DNA of 64,000 bases from Tolypocladium sp. Sup5 PDA-1 (GCA_000750105.3 JPHH03000005.1:124001-188000); one strand, 5' to 3'. Counted from the stretch's first letter, positions 8,915-20,677 are shown. Program-made: numbers and translations. The notes: a model not told the origin generated them from the letters alone.

Positions 8915-11355
8915 TTACTCAACCACACACAATACCACGCCTTCGTCCACGGCATCCTGCTCGCGGACCTTTGCTTTGAATGTACCCTCTACCGAGGTAA
9001 AGATGTTAATCTCCATCTTCATGCTTTCTACCACCATTACTTTTTCGCCAGCCTTGACAGCTTCGCCGTCCTTCTTCAACACCGAGAGTACTTTGCAAGG
9101 CATGGGCGCCGGTACCACCCGCTTACCCTGCCCAGCGCCGGCCTCTTGCTTCTCGCGGATGTTCTCAAAGTACGAGAGCGTGCTGAAACTGGTTGCGTCA
9201 TACCAACTCCCCAACAGGGGCACGTGGCACAGAACGCGGGCTCCCTCTGCAGTCTGGGTGACACCGGAATGGCCGGCCTCACGACTCTCTGTAGCGAGGT
9301 GAAGCACCAGGCTCTTGCCATTGAGTACGCAGTTAAGGGTGGTTTGAATCCATGGCACGGATGTGGGCCGGGGATTTGCGACTTCCGCCTTGCAGCCCTT
9401 CACCGTGATGCTGTACTTTTGCTCGTCTGGCAGTGCCCCGGCTCGTAGAGAGTTGCTAAGTAGGTTATATCTTGCAGTGACGTTCTGGGGCTGGCCAGCA
9501 TCAGGCATGGGGGCAATCGTGCCTATGGCTGTATCGCTATCCTTCGCTTGCTGAGGCGTAGTCCATGAACAAACATATGCCGGTTTCCCCGCCGCGTCAC
9601 TGCCAGGTACGACAATTTGCCGGCGTGAATCATTCACTGGGTCGAAGGCTTGGTTGCGGAAACCGAGGCGGATGTTGGAGAATGGCCTTGGTGCTCCCTG
9701 TCTGCGTTGTGAGACGGTGCTCAAGACGTAAGCGGCAAGAAGCGGCAAGCCGGCGCTGATTTCCGAGTTCTTCTCAGCATAGGGTGATTTAAGAAGAGTC
9801 TCAAGGTTCTGGGGAATGAAAGAGGTCGTGTATCCCGGGTCGGAGAAGCTGTCGTGTAGTAGGCAGCTCTGGAGGAACAACTGGTTTGTAACAACTCCAA
9901 CGCAAGCCGTCTCGGCGAGCACTTTTACCATGCTGGCCCGCGCGAGAGCTCGCGTTGGTGCCCAGACCACAAGCTTTGCAATCATGGGGTCGAAATGTAT
10001 CGAAATCCGTGAGCCCGTGGCCACGGCCGTTTCGAATCGAACATGGCGAGATGCCCAAGGACCCAAGTCAGCGGGTCGCCAAAGTCGGACAACACCATGC
10101 CCGGGATAAAAGTCCCGTTGCGGATCTTCAGCGCACAAACGACACTCGATGGAGTGGCCTACTTGACGGACGCGCTTGAGCGGCTCCAGGGACGCTAGAT
10201 TGCCGCCAGAGGCGACGAAGAGCTGCAGGGCGACGATGTCAAGCCTGGTCACCTCTTCGGTGATGGGATGCTCGACTTGCAGGCGCGTGTTGACCTCTAG
10301 GAAGTAGAAGTCGTTGGTGGCAACGTCGAACACAAACTCGACGGTTCCGGCATTCTCGTATTTGAGGAGCTTCCCGATGCGCACGGCGACATCACTCATC
10401 TCCTGGCGCTTCTTCTCATCCAACCATGGAGATGGTGTTTCCTCGATGACCTTTTGGTGTCGTCGCTGGACTGAGCAATCCCTCTCCCCCAGCGATAGGA
10501 CGTTGCCGTGGCTGTCGCCTATAATTTGGATCTCAATGTGTTTGCCGGCCTCGATGTACTTTTCCAGAATGCAGTCGCTGGAGCCAAAGAATCTCGCCGC
10601 CTCTGACTGTGCCCTCTCCAGTTCGGTTAGAAGCTGGGAGCGCTCGCGAACAATCCGCATGCCTTTGCCGCCGCCTCCAGCGGATGCTTTGAGCATAATG
10701 GGATACCCGATCTTGTCCGCGGCCCTCTCAAGATCTGCAGACTGCTGACTTGCACCGGTAAAGCCAGGTATCAACGGGACGGTTGGGTCATGTTGCTGGA
10801 GGTACTCTTTGGCGGACCGCTTGTCGCCCAGTGTCAACATGGCATTTGCGCTGGGCCCGACGAACGTGAGTCCAGCATCGCGAACTGCGGCGGCGAACTG
10901 GGCATTCTCGCTCAAGTAGCCGTACCCGGGATGGATGGCGTCGGCTCCGGCGTCGGCAGCGATGCGGACAAGTAACTCGACGTTCAGATAGGGATTTCCA
11001 CCAGCCTGCTCAATTGAACCGAGCCCAATGGATTCGTCAGCGAACACTATGTGCTGCGACGTTGCGTCTCTGTGTACCGACGACTCTGTTAGCTAGGGAG
11101 CTTTGCACGGGCACCAGCCAAGTTCCCACTCATTGGAGAGACATACTCATCGACGTAAATTGCGATGGAGGTAATGTTGAGCTTGCGACAGGTTTCAATG
11201 ATGCGACAGGCAATCTCTCCTCGGTTTGCAATAAGAAGACGGTGTAGTCGCGGCGAGCCTGTGTTGTCGAGCGGCAGCGGCGCGACGAACAACAGAGGTG
11301 GATTAGACATTGTCGACGCATCGGTGGCGGATGCAAGCTCAGAAGTGGCCTTCAT
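8915..11355 (-). CDS. Methylcrotonyl-CoA carboxylase-type alpha (biotin) subunit
   Basis: Exons 11147-11355 and 8915-11069 give 787 aa. The biotin carboxylase domain occupies the N-terminal half: RLLIANRGEIACRI, PGYGYLSENAQFA, the glycine-rich ATP loop KASAGGGGKGMRIV, ERDCSVQRRHQKVIEE and FLEVNTRLQVEHPITEEV. The biotinyl domain is at the C-terminus with ESMKME; Lys754 is the predicted biotin site, 33 residues from the end. The subunit carboxylates its own biotin using ATP and bicarbonate and works as a complex with the beta subunit encoded on the other strand just downstream (convergent, 249-bp gap). No PTS1 (it ends VLCVVE) and no clear mitochondrial presequence are seen, so it would have to enter peroxisomes with the beta subunit or stay cytosolic. 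It appears somewhat longer than most MCC alpha chains. The ATG 45 bases further in (MSNPP) is an alternative start. Confidence 0.93.
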
Positions 11356-11800
11356 GGCGATGGTAGTAACAGCAACAGGAAGAGCATAGATTCACCATGC
11401 AAGTCAATACCGTGCATGAAATGCCTTGACAAGCAATTAGTAGACATTGTGAGCTATTCAAGGCGTCGGCGAGTTCTAGCTGTGAGTTGCATCGGCACGG
11501 CGCACAGCCCGTGCCGTGTACATGGTACCTGGCAGAGTAACGCGGCCTGCCGGGCCGTGTGGGGCCGCGCGGAGCCGTGTACGTGCCATCCGTCCGGACT
11601 CCGGGGTGCCTTTCTGCCTACGGAATCATATCGGGTAGCTTGTAGACTTGTTGCCGTCCAGAGTTTCACCAATAACAGAACGAACCGCATCCCGCCCGTT
11701 ACAGCAAGATATTTCCATGCATCTGGCTATAATTGCGAAACAGTTGGCGTCGTATACGAAACCGAGCGATTGATCCTTTTCGACTCATCCACGAATCATC
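11356..11800. promoter_or_regulatory. Bidirectional promoter, carboxylase alpha / acyl-CoA dehydrogenase
   Basis: This 445-bp divergent promoter contains GTCCGGACTCCGG at 11592-11604, followed by GGGT. The 10-mer ACCCCGGAGT is found here on the minus strand (11598-11607) and on the plus strand in the synthetase/carboxylase-beta promoter (6445-6454). A GC-rich patch at 11500-11610 also holds CGGGCCGT. A shared operator for the cluster regulator is inferred. Confidence 0.5.
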
Positions 11801-13365
11801 ATGGTCGGACGAAAACAAATTCCCTTTGCGGAGCCTCTCTGGCTCAGCCGAGAGTTTTCTGCTTACTACCATGAGTCTCATCGACGATTGCAGAAGGAGG
11901 CGAGGGCGTATGTCGACAAACACATCTTGCCCTTCAGTGATCAATGGGAACATCAGGGCTTCGTCCCCCCAGAGGTAGGCAAGCAGTTGTCGGCGTGTCC
12001 GCATGGGCAAGGTCCCGGCAGATCAGTATGAGATCGGAGTTGGCTAACCAAATCATTGTCCTGCGATGCAACAGGTCATTGCAGAACATGCTCGACAAGG
12101 ATACATGGCGACCGCCGTATACCCGCTGGCGAAAGACTACCTACTGGGCCAGCGGCTGCCCGGCGACATTAAGCCAAGCGAATGGGACGGTTTTCATGAC
12201 CTGATTGTCATTGACGAAATCGCAAGGTGCGGCTACCTGGGCGTCATATGGGCCTTGACGTGCGGCAACTCGATTGGGGCGCCGCCGCTGGTCAACTACG
12301 GCAATGAGCAGCAAAAGGGTCAGTTCTTGCCTTCGATACTGAACGGCAGCACGAGGTTCTGCCTCGCCGTGACGGAACCAGATGGTAAGTCACTGGGATC
12401 AAACATACAAGACAGGTAGAGGCTGACGATGACTTGCCACAGCGGGATCCGACGTTGCTGGAATCACCACGACGGCCGAGCGCAAGGGCGACAAGTATAT
12501 TGTCAACGGTGCCAAGAAATGGATCACCAACGGCATCTTTGCCGACTACTGCACGGCGGCGGTGCGAACGGGAGGCGAGGGAAGGCAGGGCGTGTCGGCG
12601 CTCATCATCCCACTCAAGGTGCCAGGCGTGACCTGTCGGAAGCTTGAGAACTCGGGTGTGCAGGCAAGCGGTACGTATGCGCCAAGCATACGAGCCGAGC
12701 TCGTGGCTAATTTCTTGCTCGTCTTTGAGGACTACAGGTTCGACATATATCGAGTTTGACGAGGTGGAGGTCCCCGTGTCGAATTTGTTAGGCCGTGAGA
12801 ACCACGGGTTCGAAATCATCATGTCAAGTATGTACTCAGATGAGCAACTCGGACACCACCCTTTCGAGCTGCTAATAACTATGGCGCAGACTTCAACCAT
12901 GAGCGCCTGTGGCTGGCCTGCACGAGCCTGCGGCTGGCTCGCTGCTGCATCGAGGACGCATACACGTACGCCCGCACCCGCGAGACCTTTGGCAAGCCGC
13001 TGCTCGCCAACCAGGCCATCCGCAGCAAGTTCAGCGCCAGCGGGCGCAAGGTGGACTCGGCGCACGCGCTCATGGAGCAGCTGGTGTACATGGCCGGGGC
13101 GGCCAGGCGGGCGGGCCGCGAGGCGCAGACGGGCATGGGCGGCCTGTTTGCCAACCTCAAGGTGCTCGCCGGGCAGACGCTGGAGTTTGTGAACCGCGAG
13201 GCGCAGCAGACGATGGGCGGCGCGGGATACTCGCGGGGCGGTCGGGGCGCGCGCGTGGAGCAGATCAGTCGCGATGTGAGGGTCATGGTGGTGGGCGGCG
13301 GGAGCGAGGAGATTCTGACCGACCTCGCCGTCTCACAGGAGGAGCGAGCCCTGGCCAGATTGTAG
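11801..13365 (+). CDS. Acyl-CoA dehydrogenase, isovaleryl-CoA dehydrogenase-like, PTS1 end
   Basis: Five exons (11801-11974, 12075-12384, 12443-12670, 12738-12827, 12890-13365) give 425 aa. Features in order are DEIARCGYLG, the FAD/substrate loop FCLAVTEPDAGSDVAG, YIVNGAKKWITNG, NHERLWLACTSLRLARC, TRETFGKPL and QQTMGGAGYSRG. The usual C-terminal catalytic Glu of the YEGT motif is replaced (VVGGGSEE). A Glu in NHERLWLA (Glu272) sits where isovaleryl-CoA dehydrogenase carries its catalytic base (LERLVLA in the human enzyme). This supports a branched-chain acyl-CoA such as isovaleryl-CoA. No mitochondrial presequence is seen, and the protein ends in ERALARL, a PTS1-type signal. In peroxisomes an acyl-CoA dehydrogenase would need an unusual electron acceptor or direct oxygen use, which is unresolved. 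Confidence 0.92.
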
Positions 13366-13620
13366 GTGCCATTCCTGCCGAGTTTTTGAGGGTTCGTTTC
13401 AAGTAGTCTGGATAATACACAGCTTGCGACTTACGAGTCGGGTACCTTGCCAATTGCCAAGCTGGTAGCCCCTCCGCCACTTCCCCGCATTCTCCGCACA
13501 CAGCCGTTACCCTCCCACTAACACTAACACGAGCACCCACTGCAGCTTTCTTACCTGATCGGCCCTCGGCCATCCGGTTTCTCCCACCTGCTCAGCACTT
13601 GTCCATCATCATAAAACACC

Positions 13621-15810
13621 ATGTCTGGAGAGCGCGAGACGAAGCGGGCGCGTCTGGCGTGTCTCAACTGTAGGTGAGTACGTACGCCAGCCGTTGTTCT
13701 CCCCATCTGTCTAACGGTTGGCAAGGCGCAAGAAGACGCGCTGCCACGGCGAACGTCCAGCCTGCGCTCTGTGTGTTCGACTCGGCCAGCACTGCGAGTA
13801 TCCTGCGCCGACGGCGGTCCCTGCCACCGCTACCGGCTTTCCCTCCGCTTCACATCGACACTCACCACCGTCTGGGCTAACCAACGTGAGTCGAGTCCCC
13901 ATTCCGCCTTGCATAAACTGCACGCTGAGCACTGTTCCTGACATCCGTATTTGGTTTGCATCAGGATGACCTTGCTGCCCGCGTGGCAAAGCTAGAGGCA
14001 CATCTACGTGCCGCAAAACGAGGCACCATCGTCGATGAAGGCGACAGCGATGGTGGCCTTGATAACATCCACGCCGTCTGGGCGTCCAAGTCCTCTTCGC
14101 CCGAAAAGCCCTTGACGCCGCCGCAGCAGCAGCGACAATCCCGGCAACGCCAGCAGTCGACACCGCTTTGGTCAGCGGCACGCCCCGATTCCGAGGGCAG
14201 CAAGCTCTTTTCTCAGCTTCCGCCCGGCCCTGTGCTGAAGTCGCTTGTCGACGTCTACTTTGCCAACTGCCACAACCAGCCGTATTGCTTCTTTCACGAG
14301 AGCAGCCTGCGCCGACGTCTCGCGGCTGGCGAAATACCTCACTATCTTCTCCTCGCTCTTGCCGCGACCGCCGTCCGATATAGCACCAATGATTACTTTA
14401 AAGATCGCCAGTTGGAGGCGGCAGAGGCTTTGTCCCGCGCCGCCTGGATCATCATTCTCGACCAGGTCTTCGCGACTGACCATAGCCCCAACGTGGCGGC
14501 GGCGCAGGGCACGAGCCTGCTCGCCATCATAGACTTCACTGGTATGAAATACCCCGGTTCCCGGAATCCTCGCTCCCTGCCGATGCGTGCCTGACTGTGA
14601 CATAGCTGGACATCATCGCCTCGGCTGGGTCAAGATTGGCCTCGCCATCCGCCTCGTCCAAAGCCTCAAGCTCAATGCGGAGCCTGACTCGGCACTCCCG
14701 CCCTGGCAGCAGGAAGAGCACCGCCGCGTCTTCTGGTCCGTGTATTTGCTCGACAAGTTCGTCTCTTGCGGCAGATCCCGCCCGCCCGCCATCCTGGACC
14801 TTGACTGCACCCTGTCCCTGCCTTGCAGCGAGGAAGCCTTCCGCATGGAGACCCCAGACAAGATGCCCACGCTGGCGGTATTCCAGGACCTACCCAGCAG
14901 TGCGCCGGTCATCAAGCAACTGGATCACTTCGCAATTTTGGTTCTAATGTGCTCGATGCTCGGTCTTACAGTCAGAGACACGTTTCAGCAGAAGCCGGTC
15001 GCTTTGCCTTCGTGGGACTGCCGAAGCGATTTCGCCAAGATTGGTAGCATCATCATGAGCTTTGAGAGCATGCACGCGGCCAGTGCGGATAGGCTGGGGG
15101 CTTACATAGCCGACAGGTTCGGCACGTACGAAGGCTTTGATCGGCAGCGCGTTGGCCACTTCGTATGGGCACGAGGCGTATATCACCTCTGCGGCTGCAT
15201 GCTCTACCATCCCGTCAACATGCACAGGCACCGCCAGACGCATGGCGCCGACTTTCCCGCGACGTTTACACGCGAGTGTCTCGGCCGCTGCCAGGAACAT
15301 GCTGCGCAGCTGACCAATATTCTTCAAACGCTGCAGACGATGGGTTGCTGTGCTCGGGGAAGCTTCCTGGGCTACCTGGCCGCTTGCGCCGCGTCAATAC
15401 ACCAGCTCTACGTCTATTCCCCAAACCAGGATACCGCGGCACAGGCTGTGGCTTCCTCGGGGATTTGTCTCGGCGTCCTCGAGCAAGGGCCTGTGTGTTG
15501 GCCCAACCACAACTTGATGGCAGCAGCGTTGAAGGACCTCGACACAGATCCTCGCCTGGCACGACTTCTGATTGATCCATCACAGGTCGTTGTCGATGCC
15601 GAGGCTGACGCGGCACAAATAGATGGTCTCTGGCATGCCATTGATTACGGAGTGCTAAGTGATTCGAAACGCAAGAGCCCGGGACTTCTCCCGGCTTTCC
15701 CTTCGAGCCTGGGGCCCGGCATGGATTGGGCATTCTTTGAAGACCAAATAAGCAACAACAGAAACTCCTTCCTAGGCTTGGCGCTGCCCGATCTCATCAC
15801 GGAGCTCTAG
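13621..15810 (+). CDS. Zn2Cys6 transcription factor, likely regulator of the catabolic cluster
   Basis: Exons 13621-13673, 13726-13885, 13965-14541 and 14606-15810 give 664 aa. The N-terminal binuclear cluster reads CLNC-x6-C then C-x2-C-x6-C over ACLNCRRKKTRC and PACALCVRLGQHC, split by the first intron as is common. A short coiled-coil-like linker (DDLAARVAKLEAHLRAAK) suggests dimerisation. The middle homology region (Fungal_trans, PF04082) is recognised by VDVYFANCHNQPYCFFHE, HHRLGWVKIGLAIRLVQSL and EEHRRVFWSVYLLDKF. It lies 255 bp downstream of the dehydrogenase stop, on the same strand, at the cluster edge. Control of the neighbouring CCGG-bearing bidirectional promoters is inferred from position only. 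Confidence 0.92.
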
Positions 15811-16730
15811 CCTCTCTTATCAGGCATCAAGGCGAACGAAACTTGTCCGAGATGTATTATTATCGTGGAACATGGGTACCACCGATTTCTTGGGGGTGGG
15901 TGAAGCGAGCAGCATGAATAACTGTACCTAGTACGAAGTATGTAGCATCAACAGCCGGAACATGATGATGTGGAATCGCTGCGGCGTTGTGCCAACGGGC
16001 TTGCGAGTTTACAATAGGACATGCAACCTAAAGATGACGTCCGTATCATAGCCCGGCTGGTATATCACGGGTCAACAGTGACTACTGCCATTCACCGTCT
16101 TCTCTCCCTCATCTGCCTCCATTACCGCCTCCGATACCGCTTCCGCTTCCGCCTCCGCCTCCGCTTCCGTGTCCGTGTCCGTGCCCGTGTCCGAGGCCGT
16201 CCCCACCCACACACAAGGTTTGGTGTATGTTCAATCTTCAACAGACGTCACATGCCCTGCTGCCACAAAGATTGACATTGCTGACATGTACGGACTATGC
16301 ATACTCCGATTCGTCCCCTCATCCTGGGCCTTTTTCTCAAAAAGTTTCCTAATCTGGCATCGCATCTTCCCCGCGAGTCGTCCCCGCATAGCGATCACTA
16401 GTCCTTTGCGCCACCTGTCATGGTTCGCCTTAGCGGCATCCCTCACTCTTGCGAATCGCGGGTTGGAGGCTCGCTGAGTTACCGGTAGTCTGGGCTGCCG
16501 GCGGAGCGGAGCCGTTGAAGACAGCCCTGGAGACCAACGGCAGCTACGCGTAGTCACCTGATTCATCTATGTTGTCTCTTATCTACAGCACGTGGGGGTC
16601 CCCGGCCTTTGACCAACCCCTCCATCGCTCACCAGGCACAATTCGTCGGGAGCATATGCAAGGCTGCGATGATCACTGACAAGTTTTACTTTGTATCCAT
16701 CGCAAAGGCGAACCAGCGGCGGTGTTCGAG
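15811..16730. other. Intergenic with pyrimidine-rich hexamer repeats
   Basis: No gene is seen in these 920 bp. A run of CCGCTT/CCGCCT/CCGTGT hexamers occupies about 16128-16198. It resembles the shorter GTCCGT run at 6415-6440. The 3' part is the likely promoter of the next regulator. Confidence 0.5.
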
Positions 16731-18370
16731 ATGTCGTTAGCCAAGAGGAATAACGGTTAGTGCGACCCTTCCGAGCTCGCTCGCAGTTGGACTGACTGAC
16801 TGACCATCAACTGGAAAGGCTGCTTGGAGTGCCGCATGCGCCGCGTGTGCTGCGACAAGGCAGAGCCAGAGTGCTTCAAATGCCGCAAGAAGGGAATCAA
16901 ATGCTCTGGCCAGGGCATCGAATGTCGATTCAGCTCTCACATGATACCCAAGACCTCCGCCAGCTCCTCGAGATCGGCGACCGGTGCAGCCGGGACCAAC
17001 ACCCAGGCCAACGGCTCTCCCGTGCCTTCGCGGGCAGCGAAGCGTTACCGATGGCGCAACACGGTCGGCACTCGGCCAGAGAAGCGAGCACCCAGGTCAG
17101 ACGAATCGGAATCGTCTTCGCGCCGTGGCTCCGCCATCCTGTCAGTCAGCCCAGGCCCAGGCTCGCCACTCTCCAAGGACGCTCGAGATGATGGACCTCT
17201 TACCCCTGATGCTCCAAGTCCTTCCATCATTCTGGATCGGGAGGCACTGGATCAGAGAATTATGCAGCTGTCATCGCCCCGTGCAGCAATAGAAGCAGTA
17301 CCTCCTCAGGCCAGGATGCTCTTCGATCACTGTAATCACCCATCCATCCCCCGCCCATTCGATCGCGATCAGAGCTGACCTCGATTTTCTGTTTTGTAGT
17401 CTCCAACTTCATCGCAGCCAAAATGGTCGTCTTCGACTTCACCGGCAACGGCTATCGTCAAATCATCCTGCCGCTGGCATGTCAGGACGAGACGGTCGGA
17501 CGGGCCGTATCCGTCATCGCGGCATTCCACCTCGCACAAAAGGCGCCGCACATGCGCATGGCTGCCGAGATGGGCCAGCAAGCCATCCTGTCGAGGCTGT
17601 GTCGCGACGCCCTACTCCTTGAACCAAAGCGATTCTTCAATCTTTCGACTTGGGCAACCATTCTGGTTCTGCTTGTTGGGGATACAATCACTGGCTCCAA
17701 CAACTACGTGCACCTGCTCGAGCTCCTCTCCTCATTAGCTCAGTCGTCGGCTTCCGTGCAGTCGCTTTCAGACACCACCAGGGCATTCATCATGCAGCAG
17801 ACCCGAATGTGAGCGCTTTGCGGTCCTTTCTGTAACGCTTTCTGTGTGCCTCGACTAATCGGTGACGAAAACAGGTTCGAACTCTTTGGATTTCCGTTGT
17901 CTAGTGAGAAAAAGGGCTTAAAAACTCTAACGAAATGCCCGGACTACTACCTCGACTTCATATCGTCGTGTCCACCGCTCAGCCTCGACCCCGAGCAGTA
18001 TTCCAACGGCATGATAATGAAAGATGCCATTCGGCAGGCATGCGAGCTATATCGAAACCGCGCGCTACAGTCTACGTCCCGCGAACTTTCCATCGAGTCT
18101 GTAGAACGGCTTCGCCAGACGGTGCTCGGCCTGGAGCCAAGTGTTGACGGCTGCCATGCGCTGGTCTGGGCTTACTTCGTGGCAGCTGCTGAGAGCATTC
18201 TACCCGAACACCGTGACTTCTTTTCCAACCGTCTGAGAAGTCTCTTCGGATGCACTGGATTTGGCAGTATCCCGCTCGCGCTTGAAACTCTTGAACTCAT
18301 TTGGGCGACGCAGAGCTCGTCGAGCTGGACGGAGATAGTGACGCACCAAAGACCGATCTTGATCATGTGA
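16731..18370 (+). CDS. Zn2Cys6 transcription factor with Fungal_trans_2 domain
   Basis: Four exons (16731-16755, 16819-17331, 17400-17808, 17875-18370) give 480 aa. A first exon of only 25 bases supplies MSLAKRNN and part of a Gly; the second opens with CLECRMRRVCC and continues ECFKCRKKGIKC, a full six-cysteine cluster. A Ser/Pro-rich linker (about residues 45-150) follows. The C-terminal part (FSNFIAAKMVVF, IILPLACQDETVGRAVSVIAAFHLAQ) matches the Fungal_trans_2 family (PF11951), which includes UGA3/ARGR2-type regulators of nitrogen metabolism. The stop faces the amine-oxidase stop 122 bp away (convergent). With the oxidase and permease nearby, a role in amine or GABA-like nitrogen use is plausible. 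Confidence 0.88.
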
Positions 18371-18492
18371 GGATAAGCCAGGCCTTACATGTATACCCTT
18401 TCTCGTCAAATAAGTAGCTACAGAATGCAACGTCCATTTTGTGATTAAATTTCCACCACACACGATGCGATTGCTGGCCTCATAATTTACAC

Positions 18493-20184
18493 TCATATCT
18501 TTGCTCGCCCAGCAAGATCAGCCCGAACAGCAACAGCAGCTCTAGTACCCTCTTCGATGGCTCCATCAATGAAGCTGCGCCAACCCAGCGCCCAATCCGA
18601 GCAAGCGAAGATGATGTTTCCTTGCCGTGCTCGCATGTCCTTTAAATACGTGGACAACAGACCCGGCGCTGGGAAGAACCTGCAACACGCGTCAGAAACT
18701 GTGCAGGTAACAAACTTTGGAGAAGACGGGTCAGCCTCACCATGCTCCTTTGGCAAACTCATCTCTAGACCAGTTATGGAAAACCTGTTCAGGCTGCGTT
18801 AGCGAAAATAGTGCTGCCCAATTTGCGTAACCTTGACTTACAAGTCTCTCTATGTTCATTGGTGTAAATCCCTGGAGAGCGGCCATGGTGTGATCAATGT
18901 CGTCCTCGGGGTGGAAGTGATTGTGCTGTCCACCAAACGCAACGACGTGTGTATTTCCAACCGGCGTCTCGCCATCGCCAAACCCATAAATAAGTCCGTT
19001 GTGCGGGTAGCTGATGCCAGTGAATGAGCGCAGGTCTCGGTCGCTGATTTCTGCATGAACCTTGATCGTTTGGTTGACGTGGCCGATGCTCGTCGCCGCC
19101 TTTCTCCCCGGGGTAACGGGCGGGTCAAATGCGACATCGTTCAGGACGTTCAGCGGGATAGCGCTGATCATCCTGGCAGCTTCAAACGTCTGCCCGTCGC
19201 GTGTCGTCACCTGAACGCCGTCCCCTCTGTCTTTGATGCTCGCGACGGGCCGGCTGAAGGCATATGTCAGGTTCCCCGAGGCCAGGGCTTCGCGGAAGAA
19301 GCGAATCGCAAAAGTCGACTGTCCACCCCGGAACTTGTACTTGACAAGATAGTTGATGCAGCCCTCATACGAGTACCCGCTCAACGCCCACCAGTGCAAG
19401 AACTCGTAGAAGCTCGTCGTCTCCAGGGTACCTCCACTGCAGAGAAGAACAAAAGCCTCCACGCAGAGACGCTCATTGGGAGTCAGGTCGCTCTTGATTC
19501 CGGAGAGGCGGTCGGCAACGGACATGTGATCGTACTTTCGAGCCTCAGGGCTGAGAACGCCGCTGTGGGGGAACGGGACAACCTTGCGGCCGCCAGACCC
19601 GTCAACGTTGGCGAGTTTGGATAGAGAAGATTCCATCAGGGCATCCTTCACACGGCAAGGTCAGATTTCTGTTTGCTCAAGTTGTTTGCAGCTGATGCGA
19701 GCTCACCTCTTCGTCGTGGCTGAACCGCTGCGTCCCCGTTGCGCCAGCCAGCAAATACTGGTTGATTCCCCTGGAAAAGTCGTAGGATATCTCAAGCTCG
19801 TCTTGCATGCCGTAACGTGCAATCTCACGCCACACATTGGCCTGGCCCCAGTATACCCAAGTGCCACCCATCTCGTAGGGGTACCCGCCAATGTTGGATG
19901 ACCACGAACGACCGCCAATTCGGTCGCGAGCTTCGAGGAGCAGGACCTTGAGGCCTATGCAAAAAGATTAACAATGTTTCCCAGCAGCGGGATCAAGGTC
20001 ACATACCTGCGAGACTAGCATCACGAGCGGCCGTGAGACCGCAGTATCCTGCGCCGACAACGATGACATCAAATCTTGAATCGGTGCCTTTCAGATTTGA
20101 AGGCGGCTCAATTGCGCCAATGCAGGGCACTCCAGGCTTGAGGCCCTGCGCCTTGGTCCAGGAGAAGCCATCTTTGGATGCCAT
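18493..20184 (-). CDS. Flavin-containing amine oxidase (MAO-N-like)
   Basis: Five exons (20007-20184, 19707-19954, 18842-19645, 18741-18784, 18493-18679) give 486 aa. The start is MASKDG at 20184; the longer open frame upstream lacks an ATG. The FAD dinucleotide fold is VIVVGAGYCGLTAARDA, followed by LLLEARDRIGGRS and MGGTWVYWGQANVW. The substrate-domain motif FGGQHNHFHPED and a C-terminal FAD motif, degenerate here as NIIFACSDWALGWRSFIDGAIEEGTRAA, complete the family. The enzyme oxidises primary amines to imine/aldehyde with release of H2O2 and ammonia. The C-terminus GRAKI could be a weak PTS1; Aspergillus MAO-N is peroxisomal with an ARL end. Its aldehyde product would need a dehydrogenase, of which only a remnant lies upstream. 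Confidence 0.92.
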
Positions 20185-20677
20185 TGATGCCGCGTTGGTC
20201 GTAAAAGGGAGCTTTGGGTAGCAAAAGCAAAGAGAAAACGTCGCCGCTATGCATCTTACTGCTCCCCTCAAGCAGGCACAGGTCTATTAATACGGTGGTC
20301 TTTGGGGTAGCTCGGTCTATACCGTGAGAAGGCCCGCGTCGACCCATTCATTATCAGCATAAGCCCACTTTGCATGAGATGAGCTGGTAGTCTAGCTCCA
20401 ACAGGAACTTTCTCGAGAGTCGACTGGGGCGAATGGAGATTCTCCAGGCAATTGTCTAATGGGAATCTTGTTTCTCGCAAAATTACCCAATTTGGCGGGT
20501 AACGTCACCCCGATCCTCGCATGACTCTTTGTCGGTCTTAGCGTTACCCCAGGTTCTGTTGTGGGGGCGAACCGGAGCCTCCCGGACGGTTCGTGATGGT
20601 GCTACTCCATACGAACAACTGACGGGCCTGTAAGTAAAAGCTTTCCCGTGCTATCTTCCTCAGAATGGTACTGATCA
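20185..20677. promoter_or_regulatory. Intergenic region upstream of the amine oxidase
   Basis: This would be a divergent promoter between the amine oxidase and the former aldehyde dehydrogenase. No specific motif is recognised. Confidence 0.4.

Noticed and set aside
6617..11355. Assignment of the carboxylase pair as acetyl-CoA or pyruvate carboxylase
   Set aside because: The two-subunit arrangement and the single CT-domain beta chain match MCC/GCC/PCC. Fungal ACC and PC are single large polypeptides.
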